Below, piece by piece: positions 17,655 through 25,432 of a stretch of DNA of 64,000 nucleotides. Both the position numbers and the translations under genes were made by a program. The notes beneath the pieces were generated by a model. That model was not told where the DNA came from and made no database searches. It worked only from the letters and a program-made list of their open reading frames with translations. This DNA is from Aldehydirespirator sp963667505 (GTDB taxonomy: Bacteria > Actinomycetota > Acidimicrobiia > Acidimicrobiales > Aldehydirespiratoraceae), in contig OY763490.2 of NCBI GenBank assembly GCA_963667505.2, positions 1 through 64,000 of the forward strand, read 5' to 3'. The stretch's first letter is position 1. Each line of letters starts with the position of its first letter.

Positions 17655-17957
17655 GTGTCCGGTCGAATCACCAGGGACGAGGCGGCCCATGTGGCCGGGC
17701 TCGCTCGATTGAGCTTCAGCGACGGCGAACTGGACGAACTGGCCGCTCAGCTCTCCGACGTCCTCGATCACGCCGCCGACGTCGAGGCGCTCGACGTGTC
17801 GGGCATTGAGCCCACCTCCCACCCGATTCCCGCCAGCAACGTGATGCGGGCAGACGAACTGCGGCCGTCCCTGTCGCGTGACGAGGTGCTGGCCCAGGCG
17901 CCCGAAGCCGACGACGGCCATTTCCGGGTGCCGCCGATCTTGGGAGAGGCGCCGTGA
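17655..17957 (+). CDS. gatC: Glutamyl/aspartyl-tRNA amidotransferase subunit C
   Basis: GatC is the small belt-like subunit that holds GatA and GatB together in the enzyme converting Glu-tRNA(Gln) and Asp-tRNA(Asn) to the amidated forms. The 100-residue length and the motifs VAGLARLSFSDGEL, LDHAADVEALD and the C-terminal HFRVPPILGEA are typical. The start is GTG 17655, 25 nt after the PASTA gene. The last codons and stop form the first unit of a 47-bp triplication that separates gatC from gatA. Confidence 0.94.
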   Translation: MSGRITRDEAAHVAGLARLSFSDGELDELAAQLSDVLDHAADVEALDVSGIEPTSHPIPASNVMRADELRPSLSRDEVLAQAPEADDGHFRVPPILGEAP

Positions 17958-18051
17958 CGCGTCCGCTGTTCCGGGTGCCGCCGATCTTGGGAGAGGCGCC
18001 GTGACGCGTCCGCTGTTCCGGGTGCCGCCGATCTTGGTAGAGGTGCCGTGA
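17922..18051 (+). repeat. 47-bp direct triplication at the gatC-gatA junction
   Basis: Units begin at 17922, 17969 and 18016, exactly 47 bp apart. Each contains the end of gatC (coding RVPPILGEAP in the first) and a GTGA tetranucleotide. In unit 1 GTGA supplies the gatC TGA stop; in unit 3 it supplies the gatA GTG start. Units 1 and 2 are identical; unit 3 has a few changes. This suggests that the genes once overlapped by GTGA and were pushed apart. Confidence 0.92.
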
Positions 18052-19529
18052 CCGACTCGGCACTGGCGGTGGCTGCCGCAGTGGCTGCTGGCGAGCGTTC
18101 GGCCCGGGAAGTGCTGGAGGAGCACCTCGCCTCGATCGCTGGCCGCGACAGCGAGATCGGCGCTTTCAACCTGGTGCTGGCCGACGATGCCCGGGCCGCG
18201 GCGGCAAGGATCGACGACGCGGTGGCGCAGGGCGAGCGGGTCGGCCCGCTGGCCGGCGTGCCGGTGGCGATCAAGGACAACATGTGCACCCGCGGGACGC
18301 CCACCACCTGCTCGTCGCGCATCCTCGCGGGATGGCGGCCTCCCTACGACGCCACCGTCGTGGAGCGCCTCCGGGCAGCGGGAGCGGTGGTGGTGGGCAA
18401 GACCAACCTGGACGAGTTCGCCATGGGCTCCTCCACCGAGAACTCCGCTTTCGGCCCGACCCGCAATCCCCGTGACACCAGCCGAGTGCCCGGAGGATCG
18501 AGCGGCGGCTCGGCTGCGGCCGTCGCGGCCGGCTTCGCCCCGCTGGCGCTCGGTTCCGACACAGGAGGCTCGATTCGCCAGCCCGCCGCGCTGTGCGGCG
18601 TCGTAGGCATGAAGCCCACCTACGGCCGGGTGTCGCGCTACGGCCTGGTGGCGTTCGCGTCCTCGCTCGACCAGATCGGCCCGCTCGCGGGCACGGTGGC
18701 CGACGCGGCGGCGTGCTACGAGGCCATCGCCGGTCACGACCCGCTCGACTCGACGTCGATAGACCGGCCCGTCGAACCGGTCGCCTCGGCGCTGGACGAC
18801 GGTGTGGACGGTCTGAGGATCGGCGTGCTCGCCGAGCTCTGCGGCGGCACAGGCGCAGGTTCGGCCGCGGTGGAGGGGGTCGCTTCCGACGTCGCCGCCC
18901 GGGTCGACGACGCGGCCGCCGCGCTGGAGGCCGCGGGCGCCGGGGTGACCGCGGTGTCGGTGCCCTCCGCGGTGCTGGGCCTGTCGGCCTACTACCTGAT
19001 CGCCCCCGCGGAGGCGTCGTCGAACCTGGCTCGCTACGACGGAGTGCGCTACGGCCTGCGAGCCGACGGCGCCACTGCGGCCGAGATGAACGTGGCTACC
19101 CGCACCGCCGGTTTCGGTGCCGAGGTCAAGCGCCGGATCATGCTCGGCACCTACGCCCTGTCGGCCGGCTACTACGACGCCTTCTACGGCAAGGCGCTGA
19201 GAGTGCGCACGTTGATGCTGCGCGAGTTCGCCGAGGCCTACGCCGAGGTCGATCTGCTCGTCTGCCCGGCCGCGCCCACCACCGCCTTCGAGCTGGGCGC
19301 CAAGACCGCCGACCCGCTGCTGATGTACCTCAATGACGTGTGCACCATCCCGTCCAACCTCACCGGCCACCCGGCGGTGTCGGTGCCGTTCGGCCACGGC
19401 GACGACGGGCTGCCAGTCGGGGTTCAGATCATGGGCCCGGCGTTGTCCGAGCCGCTCGTCCTCCGGGCGGCGGCCGTCCTAGAGCGGGCCGCCGCCGGCG
19501 CGGCCGGCGTGAACGGGAGCGCTCCGTGA
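18048..19529 (+). CDS. gatA: Glutamyl/aspartyl-tRNA amidotransferase subunit A
   Basis: GatA is the amidase that releases ammonia from glutamine for tRNA-dependent amidation. The 493-residue protein carries the amidase-signature triad: Lys76 in VAIKDN, the cis-Ser in PGGSSGGSAAAVAAG (148-162), and the nucleophile Ser175 in SDTGGSIRQPA. The GTG start at 18048 lies in the third unit of the junction repeat. The stop overlaps the gatB start as GTGA, indicating translational coupling. Confidence 0.96.
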   Translation: MTDSALAVAAAVAAGERSAREVLEEHLASIAGRDSEIGAFNLVLADDARAAAARIDDAVAQGERVGPLAGVPVAIKDNMCTRGTPTTCSSRILAGWRPPYDATVVERLRAAGAVVVGKTNLDEFAMGSSTENSAFGPTRNPRDTSRVPGGSSGGSAAAVAAGFAPLALGSDTGGSIRQPAALCGVVGMKPTYGRVSRYGLVAFASSLDQIGPLAGTVADAAACYEAIAGHDPLDSTSIDRPVEPVASALDDGVDGLRIGVLAELCGGTGAGSAAVEGVASDVAARVDDAAAALEAAGAGVTAVSVPSAVLGLSAYYLIAPAEASSNLARYDGVRYGLRADGATAAEMNVATRTAGFGAEVKRRIMLGTYALSAGYYDAFYGKALRVRTLMLREFAEAYAEVDLLVCPAAPTTAFELGAKTADPLLMYLNDVCTIPSNLTGHPAVSVPFGHGDDGLPVGVQIMGPALSEPLVLRAAAVLERAAAGAAGVNGSAP

Positions 19530-21034
19530 GCGCGGAGGGGCCGACCAAGGCCCGCGAGGCTGCGGTAGCCAAGGGCTCGGAGTCGGCCGGGGGCTCGGAG
19601 GTGGCCGAGGGCTGGGAGCTGGTGGTCGGGCTGGAGGTGCATGTGGAGCTGAGCACCGCCACCAAGCTGTTCTGCGGCTGTGCCAACCGTTTCGGCGACG
19701 AGCCCAACACCAACGTGTGCCCGGTGTGCCTGGGGCTGCCCGGCTCGCTGCCGGTGGTCAACAGGGCCGCCGTGGAGTTCGCCATGCGACTGGGCCGGGC
19801 CTTGGGATGCGATGTCCGCCGGGCGGTGTTCGCCCGCAAGAACTACTTCTATCCCGACATGCCCAAGGACTACCAGATCTCCCAGTACGACCAGCCCACC
19901 AACGTCGATGGCTGCCTGGAGCTGCTCGACGGCCATGCGGTGGGCGTCGAGCGGGCCCACATCGAGGAGGACACCGGCAAGACCACCCACGTCGGCGGGG
20001 GCGGCCGCATCCACGACGCCGACTATGCGCTGGTGGACTACAACCGGGCCGGGGTGCCACTGGTGGAGGTGGTCAGCCGCCCCGACATCCGCTCGGCCGA
20101 GCAGGCTCGGGCCTACGTGCGCGAACTGCGAGCCGTCCTGCTGGCCACCGGCGTGTCCGACGCCCGGATGGAGGAGGGCTCGATGCGGGTGGACGCCAAC
20201 GTCTCGGTGCGCCCCACCGGGTCGCACGAGCTCCGCACCCGCTGCGAGATCAAGAACCTAAGCTCGCTGCGGGCCCTGGGCCGGGCCGTCGTCTACGAGG
20301 CCCGCCGCCACGTCGACCTGTGGACGAGCGGCGAGCGGCCCCGCCAGGAGACCCGCCACTGGGACGAGGCCAAGGGACGCACGACGCCGGGCCGGTCCAA
20401 GGAGGACGCGGACGACTATCGCTACTTCCAGGACCCCGACCTGCTGCCGCTGGTGCCGTCGGCCGAGACGGTGGCGGCTATCGACGCGGCGATGCCGCCG
20501 CTGCCCGCGGCCCGCCGGGCCGAGCTCGTCGCCGTCGGCGGGGGCGCGGTGTCGGCCGCCGAAGCGGCGCTGCTGGTGGAGCGGGGCCAGGACGGCCTCG
20601 TAAGGGGTGCCATGGCCGCGGGCGCCGATCCCAGCCGGACGGCTACCCGGGTGATCAACGACTTGGCCGTCGAAGACTGGTCCCGCGTCACGCCCGCTCG
20701 CTTGGCCGAGCTGGTCGCCATGGAGTCCGCCGGGAACCTCACCGCCACCCAGGCCAAGCAGGTGCTGGCTGAGGCAGCCAGTTCCGGCGACGCCCCCGAG
20801 GCGATCGCTCGGCGCCTAGGTCTTGAGGCGATGGCCGACGACGACCTGACTGCCACGGTGAACCGGGTCGTCGCCTCGCATCCCGACGAATGGGCCCGCT
20901 ACTGCTCGGGCGACGACGCCGAACGCAAGAAGCTCGCTGGCTACTTCACCGGCCAGGTGATGCGGGCCACCAAGGGCAAGGCCGACGGAGCGGCCGTCAA
21001 CCGCCTCCTGCGGGAGTCGGCAGGACTCGCCTAG
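19526..21034 (+). CDS. gatB: Glutamyl/aspartyl-tRNA amidotransferase subunit B
   Basis: GatB phosphorylates the mischarged aminoacyl-tRNA and transfers ammonia to it. The 502-residue sequence has GLEVHVEL, NTNVCPVCLGLPGSLP with its zinc Cys residues, KNYFYPDMPKDYQISQ, and HIEEDTGK; the YqeY-like tail domain begins near residue 360. I chose GTG 19526 because it overlaps the gatA stop by four bases and puts the family core about 30 residues in. The N-terminal ~28 residues (SAEGPTK...GGSEVAEG) are a low-complexity extension. A longer upstream frame overlaps gatA and is not needed. Confidence 0.96.
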   Translation: MSAEGPTKAREAAVAKGSESAGGSEVAEGWELVVGLEVHVELSTATKLFCGCANRFGDEPNTNVCPVCLGLPGSLPVVNRAAVEFAMRLGRALGCDVRRAVFARKNYFYPDMPKDYQISQYDQPTNVDGCLELLDGHAVGVERAHIEEDTGKTTHVGGGGRIHDADYALVDYNRAGVPLVEVVSRPDIRSAEQARAYVRELRAVLLATGVSDARMEEGSMRVDANVSVRPTGSHELRTRCEIKNLSSLRALGRAVVYEARRHVDLWTSGERPRQETRHWDEAKGRTTPGRSKEDADDYRYFQDPDLLPLVPSAETVAAIDAAMPPLPAARRAELVAVGGGAVSAAEAALLVERGQDGLVRGAMAAGADPSRTATRVINDLAVEDWSRVTPARLAELVAMESAGNLTATQAKQVLAEAASSGDAPEAIARRLGLEAMADDDLTATVNRVVASHPDEWARYCSGDDAERKKLAGYFTGQVMRATKGKADGAAVNRLLRESAGLA

Positions 21035-22389
21035 CGGTCGGCGCCGGTGACCTGCCAGGCGCGGCCGGAGAAGCGCCACAGCATCATCGCCAGGCGGGCC
21101 GCCATCCAAGCGTGCAGAGCCGCCCAGAGCCAGCCGATCCCGGCCCCGACGGCCACCGCCAGCAGTCCGCCGCCCGCCAGCACCAGCCCGGCACCCACCA
21201 TCGACACCGCCAGGAAGCGCAGGTCGCCCGCGCCGATCAGCACCCCGTCGAGGGCGAACACCACTCCGGCGGCGGGCTGGGAGAAACCCACGTGCAGCAG
21301 CAGGAAGCCGGCCAGCGCAGCCACCGCGGCGTCCGAGGTGAACACATGGGGGAGCAGCCCCGAGAGGGCCAGCACCGCCGCGCCCGTCACCACGCCCGAG
21401 GCCGCGCCCCAGCCGATCATGCGCTGCCCCAGCGCCCGGGCCCGTTCGGGCTGGTCCCCGCCCAGGGCCAGGCCGATCAGGGCCTGCCCAGCGATCGCCA
21501 CCGCGTCGAGCACCAGCGCCAGCACCGTCCACACCTCGAAGACGATCTGGTGGGCGGCCAGGTCGTCGGTGCCGATCCGGGCCGCCATCGCCACCGTGAC
21601 CGTCAGGCTGGCCCGCAGCGCCGAGGTCCGGATCAGCAGGTCCCAGCCCGCGACGGCCAATCGCCGGATGACCGCCGGATCCGGCCGCAGGCCCACACCG
21701 TGGCGAGCCACCGCCTGCTTGATCCACCAGACGAAGACGGCCGCGGCCGCGGTCTGCGCCACCACCGTCGACAGCGCCGATGCGCCGATGCCCTGGTCGA
21801 AGCCGTATACCAGCACCACCTCGAGCACGAAGTTCCCGACCGCCGAGCCGAGCGCCACCGCGAACGGCCGCTTGGTGTCCTGCACGCCCCGCAGGTAGCC
21901 CACCCCGGCCAGCATCACCAGCATGGCGGGCAGTCCGAACAGCGAGATGCGCAGGTACACGAGGGCGTTGCTGCGCACGTCGGAGTCGTCGCCGCCCAGC
22001 ACGTCCACCAGCCAGGGCGCCAGCAGCAGCCCGGCCGCGGCCAGCACCACGCCCGCGGCCAGGGCCAGCCAGATGCTCTGAACCGCCTGATGGGCGGCCC
22101 GCCGGTGCTGGCCCGCGCCCAGCAGCCGGGCCACCGCTGCGGTGGTGCCGTAGGCGAGGAAGACGAACATGGCGTGCGCGGTCAGCAGGATCGACGAGGC
22201 CAGAGCCAGACCGCCGAGCTGCGGCGTGCCGATGCGGCCCACGATGGCGGTGTCGGCCAGCACGTACAGCGGCTCGGCCACCAGCGCGCCCAGCGCGGGC
22301 CATGCCAGCCGCCATATCTCGCGGTCGTCGGCGCTCCACCGCAGTTGCGTGAGGCCCGATCCCCTTCGGTCGGGCTGTCGGCGCGTCAC
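21031..22389 (-). CDS. MATE-family efflux transporter
   Basis: MATE proteins export drugs or metabolites in exchange for H+ or Na+. The 452 residues hold 12 predicted membrane segments in two similar halves. Family signatures are WPALGALVAEPLYVLADTAIVGRIG at the start of half 1 and ALVLDAVAIAGQALIG, with its conserved DA, in half 2. This is closest in feel to the DinF/NorM branch. I chose GTG 22389 because the longer frame to 22596 adds a basic, non-hydrophobic stretch and overlaps the divergent acyltransferase start. The start lies in a 35-bp tandem duplication. Its stop overlaps the gatB stop by four bases. Confidence 0.9.
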   Translation of the reverse strand: MTRRQPDRRGSGLTQLRWSADDREIWRLAWPALGALVAEPLYVLADTAIVGRIGTPQLGGLALASSILLTAHAMFVFLAYGTTAAVARLLGAGQHRRAAHQAVQSIWLALAAGVVLAAAGLLLAPWLVDVLGGDDSDVRSNALVYLRISLFGLPAMLVMLAGVGYLRGVQDTKRPFAVALGSAVGNFVLEVVLVYGFDQGIGASALSTVVAQTAAAAVFVWWIKQAVARHGVGLRPDPAVIRRLAVAGWDLLIRTSALRASLTVTVAMAARIGTDDLAAHQIVFEVWTVLALVLDAVAIAGQALIGLALGGDQPERARALGQRMIGWGAASGVVTGAAVLALSGLLPHVFTSDAAVAALAGFLLLHVGFSQPAAGVVFALDGVLIGAGDLRFLAVSMVGAGLVLAGGGLLAVAVGAGIGWLWAALHAWMAARLAMMLWRFSGRAWQVTGADR

Positions 22390-22436
22390 GAGTGTCCCGT
22401 CCGGTCGGGCTGTGGGCGCGTCACTAGTGTCTGCGG
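22367..22436. repeat. 35-bp tandem duplication at the MATE start
   Basis: Two copies begin at 22367 and 22402. Each carries GTGACGCG on the minus strand; the proximal copy provides the MATE GTG start, and the distal copy repeats it in another frame. Confidence 0.8.
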
Positions 22437-22571
22437 CCTGCCGGCATGGAGGGGAGGCTAGGGTTCGCCGCACCACGCCAACGCGCCGCTGCCGCTGCCA
22501 ACGCCCGTCCGCCCGCCCCGGGCTCGCTCGACGCAGTGGCGGCACGACACAGGTGAAGCCCCGAAGCGTCG

Positions 22572-25178
22572 ATGTCCGCCACCGCCGCAGCGCCACCCGA
22601 CCGGCCCGACCCTGACCGGCCCGGTTCCAGTCAGCCCGGCCCCGGTCGGCTGCCCTACATCCCTGCCCTCGACGGGCTTCGGGGCGTGTTCGTGGTGCTC
22701 GGGCCGTTGCTGTACCACGCCCGACCCGAGAGCATCCGGGGAGGCCCCGACATCCTGCCCGGCGGGATCCTGTCCCTGGACCTGTTCTTCGTGCTGTCGA
22801 GCTTCCTGATCGTGTCGATAGCCCTGCGGGAGTGGGACGGCACCGGCCGCATCGACCTCGTCGCCTACGCGGGACGGCGCGTCCGACGGCTGGCCCCGGC
22901 GCTGCTGCTGGCCCTCACCGGCGTGACCCTTTACCTGGTGTGGGCGGACGCCCCCGACATCGTCCCGCGCTGGACCGGGGCCATCGTCTCCGCGCTCACC
23001 TACAGCGCCAACTGGCACGAGATCTTCGTGGGCGCCTCGTACTTCGAGCAGTTCGAGAACCCGTCGCCGCTCAAGCACGTCTGGTCGTTCGCGATAGAGG
23101 AGCAGTTCTACCTGTTCGCCCCGCTGTTCGTGATCGCCGGGTGCGCCTGGTTCGGCCCTCGCCGCCGCTGGTTGATGCTGGCCGCGGCGATCGCCGGGGC
23201 GGTGGCCTCCGCGGCGTGGATGGCCCGGCTGCACACGCCGGGCGACGACCCGTCGCGGGCCTATTACGGCACCGACACCCGGGCCCAGGCCCTGTTCGTG
23301 GGCATCGCCTTGGCGGTGGCGGTCCGAATCGCCGGCCCGCCCCGCACCGTGCGGGGCCGCACCGTGCTGGCGGCCGCCGTCTACCCCGCGCTGGCCGTGT
23401 ACCTGTGGATGATCACCAGCGTCTCCGAGCGCGACCACTGGATGTTCGAGCGGGGCGGGTTCTTGCTGATCGCGGTGGTCAGCGCGGTGATCATCTACGG
23501 GATGGCCCAGCCCGCGGCGTGGAGCCCCGCCCACCGGTTCTTCGTGTGGCGGCCCGTGCGCTGGTCGGGCCGGATCTCCTACGGGTTGTACCTGTACCAC
23601 TGGCCCATCTACCTGCTGGTCACCGGCGAGCGGGCCGGAACTCTTTTCGGGACCGACCGCATCGACGGCTACCAGCTGCTGGCCGTGCATCTCGTGCTGA
23701 CGTTCGCGGTGGCCGCGGCCAGCTTCCATCTGGTCGAGCGGCCCGTGGTGGAACGGCGCTGGCCTGCGCTCGGCCGTCCCGTCACCCTGGCCTGGGGAGC
23801 GTTCGCGTCCACCGCCGCGGTGGCGGTGATCCTGTCGGGGCTGCTGCTGGCCAACTCCACCCGTCCCGTGCGGGTCGAGCAAGTCCTGGTGCCGGTCGCC
23901 TCTCCCGCCGAAGACACGGAAGGCGCGGACGCGGACCGCGCCGGCCCGGCTGGCAAGGCTCCCGACGGATCCGGCGCGGCAGTCGAAGCAGGGAGCGGCT
24001 CGGTCGCTCCGACCCCGGACGCGTCCTCGGCCGACGGGCCCGGCAAGCCGGCGGGAGATACGCAGCCCGCGGACGGCAGGCCCGAGGCTTCCCACGACGC
24101 CGCATCCGAGTCCGGGCAGGATTCCGGACCGTCTGTGGGCGGCACCAGCAGCGCGGGCGAAAGCGTGTCCGCGCCCGCCGAGGGCGACTCCGGAGGCGGC
24201 GCGGGTGCCGCGACGGCCGACGTCTCGTCGAGCGGCAGCGTCGGCGGTGAGCCCGTAGGCGGCATCTTGTCCAGGTGCCGCCGCGGCGCATCCACCGGCA
24301 GTGTGACGCCATCCGACGCCGACATTGACGGGGCAGGCCGTGCCGCGACCGCAACCGGAGGCGCGGTGGGAGTCGATGGGGCATCGGGCAGCGGCGGCGC
24401 GGAAGGGACCGAAGCCTCATCGGGCAGCGGCGGCGGCACTGCCTCAGGCGCTGGTGCCGCTGGGCCGGGCCAACCTGTGCGAGTGCTTGTCGTCGGCGAC
24501 TCCGTGGCCGCGCAGGTGGCCACGTCGCTGCGCGAATGGAGCGAGGACAACCCCGGCTGCATCGTGCTGTTCGACGACAGCCACCTCGGCTGCACCGTGG
24601 GCCGCTACGGTCTCAAGCGCCTACCCGAGGGCGACTATGGCCCGGTCGGCGACGTGTGCAGCAACTGGGGCGAGCCCGTCGGCTTCGACGAAGTGGCCGA
24701 CACCGAGGTCGTGTCCTGGCCGACCGCGGTAGAAGTATTCGCCCCAGACGTGATCGTCGCCCACATCTCGCCCTGGGACGTCCTCGACCGGATCGTGCCC
24801 GGCGTCGTTGACGACTGGGCCTCCATCGGCGACCCGGTCTACGACGCCTACATCCGCAGCGAGTACGCCGCCGCGTCGGAGCTGCTCACCGCGGCGGGCG
24901 CGACCCTCTACTGGCTGCAGGGTGCCGTCCTCAACCGGGTGCCCGCCTTCGACGACCACGCCGAGCGCATCCGCGGGCTGAACCTGATGGTGGCCGAGGG
25001 CGCGGCCAAGCTGACTGACCGCCGCATAGTGCTCTTGGACTACCCGTCGTTCATCGGTGAGGTGGGCAGCGAGCGGGAACTGGCCGTCCGCCGCGACGGC
25101 GTCCACCTGTCCGAGCAGGGCATGGCCGAGGTGGCGCCCTGGCTGATCGAGATCATCGGCGCTGACCATCCCGGCTGA
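22572..25178 (+). CDS. Acyltransferase-3 (OafA/YrhL type) with a C-terminal SGNH domain
   Basis: Such proteins O-acetylate cell-surface polysaccharides or peptidoglycan: the membrane domain brings the acyl group across and the SGNH domain transfers it. Residues ~28-430 form the acyltransferase-3 domain with ~10 membrane segments, starting IPALDGLRGVFVV. FVLSSFLI and the YGLYLYHWPIY motif are visible. A very long Ser/Gly/Ala/Pro-rich linker (~430-635) follows. The SGNH domain starts at VLVVGDSVA (Ser644) and ends with the catalytic Asp842-x-x-His845 (DGVH). Length is 868 residues, longer than usual because of the linker. It starts at ATG 22572, divergent from MATE. Confidence 0.92.
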   Translation: MSATAAAPPDRPDPDRPGSSQPGPGRLPYIPALDGLRGVFVVLGPLLYHARPESIRGGPDILPGGILSLDLFFVLSSFLIVSIALREWDGTGRIDLVAYAGRRVRRLAPALLLALTGVTLYLVWADAPDIVPRWTGAIVSALTYSANWHEIFVGASYFEQFENPSPLKHVWSFAIEEQFYLFAPLFVIAGCAWFGPRRRWLMLAAAIAGAVASAAWMARLHTPGDDPSRAYYGTDTRAQALFVGIALAVAVRIAGPPRTVRGRTVLAAAVYPALAVYLWMITSVSERDHWMFERGGFLLIAVVSAVIIYGMAQPAAWSPAHRFFVWRPVRWSGRISYGLYLYHWPIYLLVTGERAGTLFGTDRIDGYQLLAVHLVLTFAVAAASFHLVERPVVERRWPALGRPVTLAWGAFASTAAVAVILSGLLLANSTRPVRVEQVLVPVASPAEDTEGADADRAGPAGKAPDGSGAAVEAGSGSVAPTPDASSADGPGKPAGDTQPADGRPEASHDAASESGQDSGPSVGGTSSAGESVSAPAEGDSGGGAGAATADVSSSGSVGGEPVGGILSRCRRGASTGSVTPSDADIDGAGRAATATGGAVGVDGASGSGGAEGTEASSGSGGGTASGAGAAGPGQPVRVLVVGDSVAAQVATSLREWSEDNPGCIVLFDDSHLGCTVGRYGLKRLPEGDYGPVGDVCSNWGEPVGFDEVADTEVVSWPTAVEVFAPDVIVAHISPWDVLDRIVPGVVDDWASIGDPVYDAYIRSEYAAASELLTAAGATLYWLQGAVLNRVPAFDDHAERIRGLNLMVAEGAAKLTDRRIVLLDYPSFIGEVGSERELAVRRDGVHLSEQGMAEVAPWLIEIIGADHPG

Positions 25179-25244
25179 CCCATCCCCCGCCCGGCCCCAT
25201 GTCCGCCGTCGCCAGAGAACGCTGGGCCTTCGCCGCCGCCACAG

Positions 25245-25273
25245 TTGCCACCCGTCGAGTCAGCGGCCATACT
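25245..25273 (+). promoter_or_regulatory. Predicted promoter of the ilv leader
   Basis: TTGCCA at 25245-25250 and CATACT at 25268-25273 are separated by exactly 17 nt, a sigma-70-like arrangement. The expected start point, at about 25280, coincides with the GTG of the leader peptide, so the transcript would be leaderless. Confidence 0.6.
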
Positions 25274-25280
25274 TGAGACT

Positions 25281-25319
25281 GTGAACGCCGCTGTCCTCAC
25301 CGTGGTAGTACCTCGCTGA
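25281..25319 (+). CDS. ilvB leader peptide (MNAAVLTVVVPR)
   Basis: A 12-codon ORF that starts at GTG and ends TGA. It contains four Val codons and one Leu codon in a run of seven (VLTVVVP). Branched-chain-rich leader peptides control ilvB by ribosome-mediated attenuation in enterobacteria, and similar leaders are known upstream of ilvB in actinobacteria. Its position between a promoter and a terminator hairpin, 114 nt before ilvB, fits that role. Too short for routine gene callers. Confidence 0.75.
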   Translation: MNAAVLTVVVPR

Positions 25320-25354
25320 CAGCGCGCGCTCGCAACCCCACCCGACCGTGCGCA

Positions 25355-25380
25355 GACCTCCCTCAGGGAGGTCGTTTCGC
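25355..25380 (+). terminator. Attenuator hairpin upstream of ilvB
   Basis: GACCTCCC at 25355-25362 pairs perfectly with GGGAGGTC at 25366-25373 around a 3-nt loop and is followed by GTTTCG. It lies 36 nt after the leader-peptide stop and 53 nt before ilvB. It is predicted to end transcription when Val/Leu tRNAs are charged. An alternative antiterminator pairing was not worked out. Confidence 0.7.
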
Positions 25381-25432
25381 GTGCGGCCCGCCCCTCGACC
25401 ACACCCCCAGCAATCGCCCCGGAGGCCCGAGC

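Noticed and set aside
19340..19525. Upstream extension of gatB
   Set aside because: It lies inside gatA; the GTGA overlap at 19526 is a much better start.
22390..22596. N-terminal extension of the MATE transporter
   Set aside because: It adds a basic segment that is not hydrophobic, overlaps the acyltransferase start and crosses the 35-bp duplication; GTG 22389 gives a normal protein.
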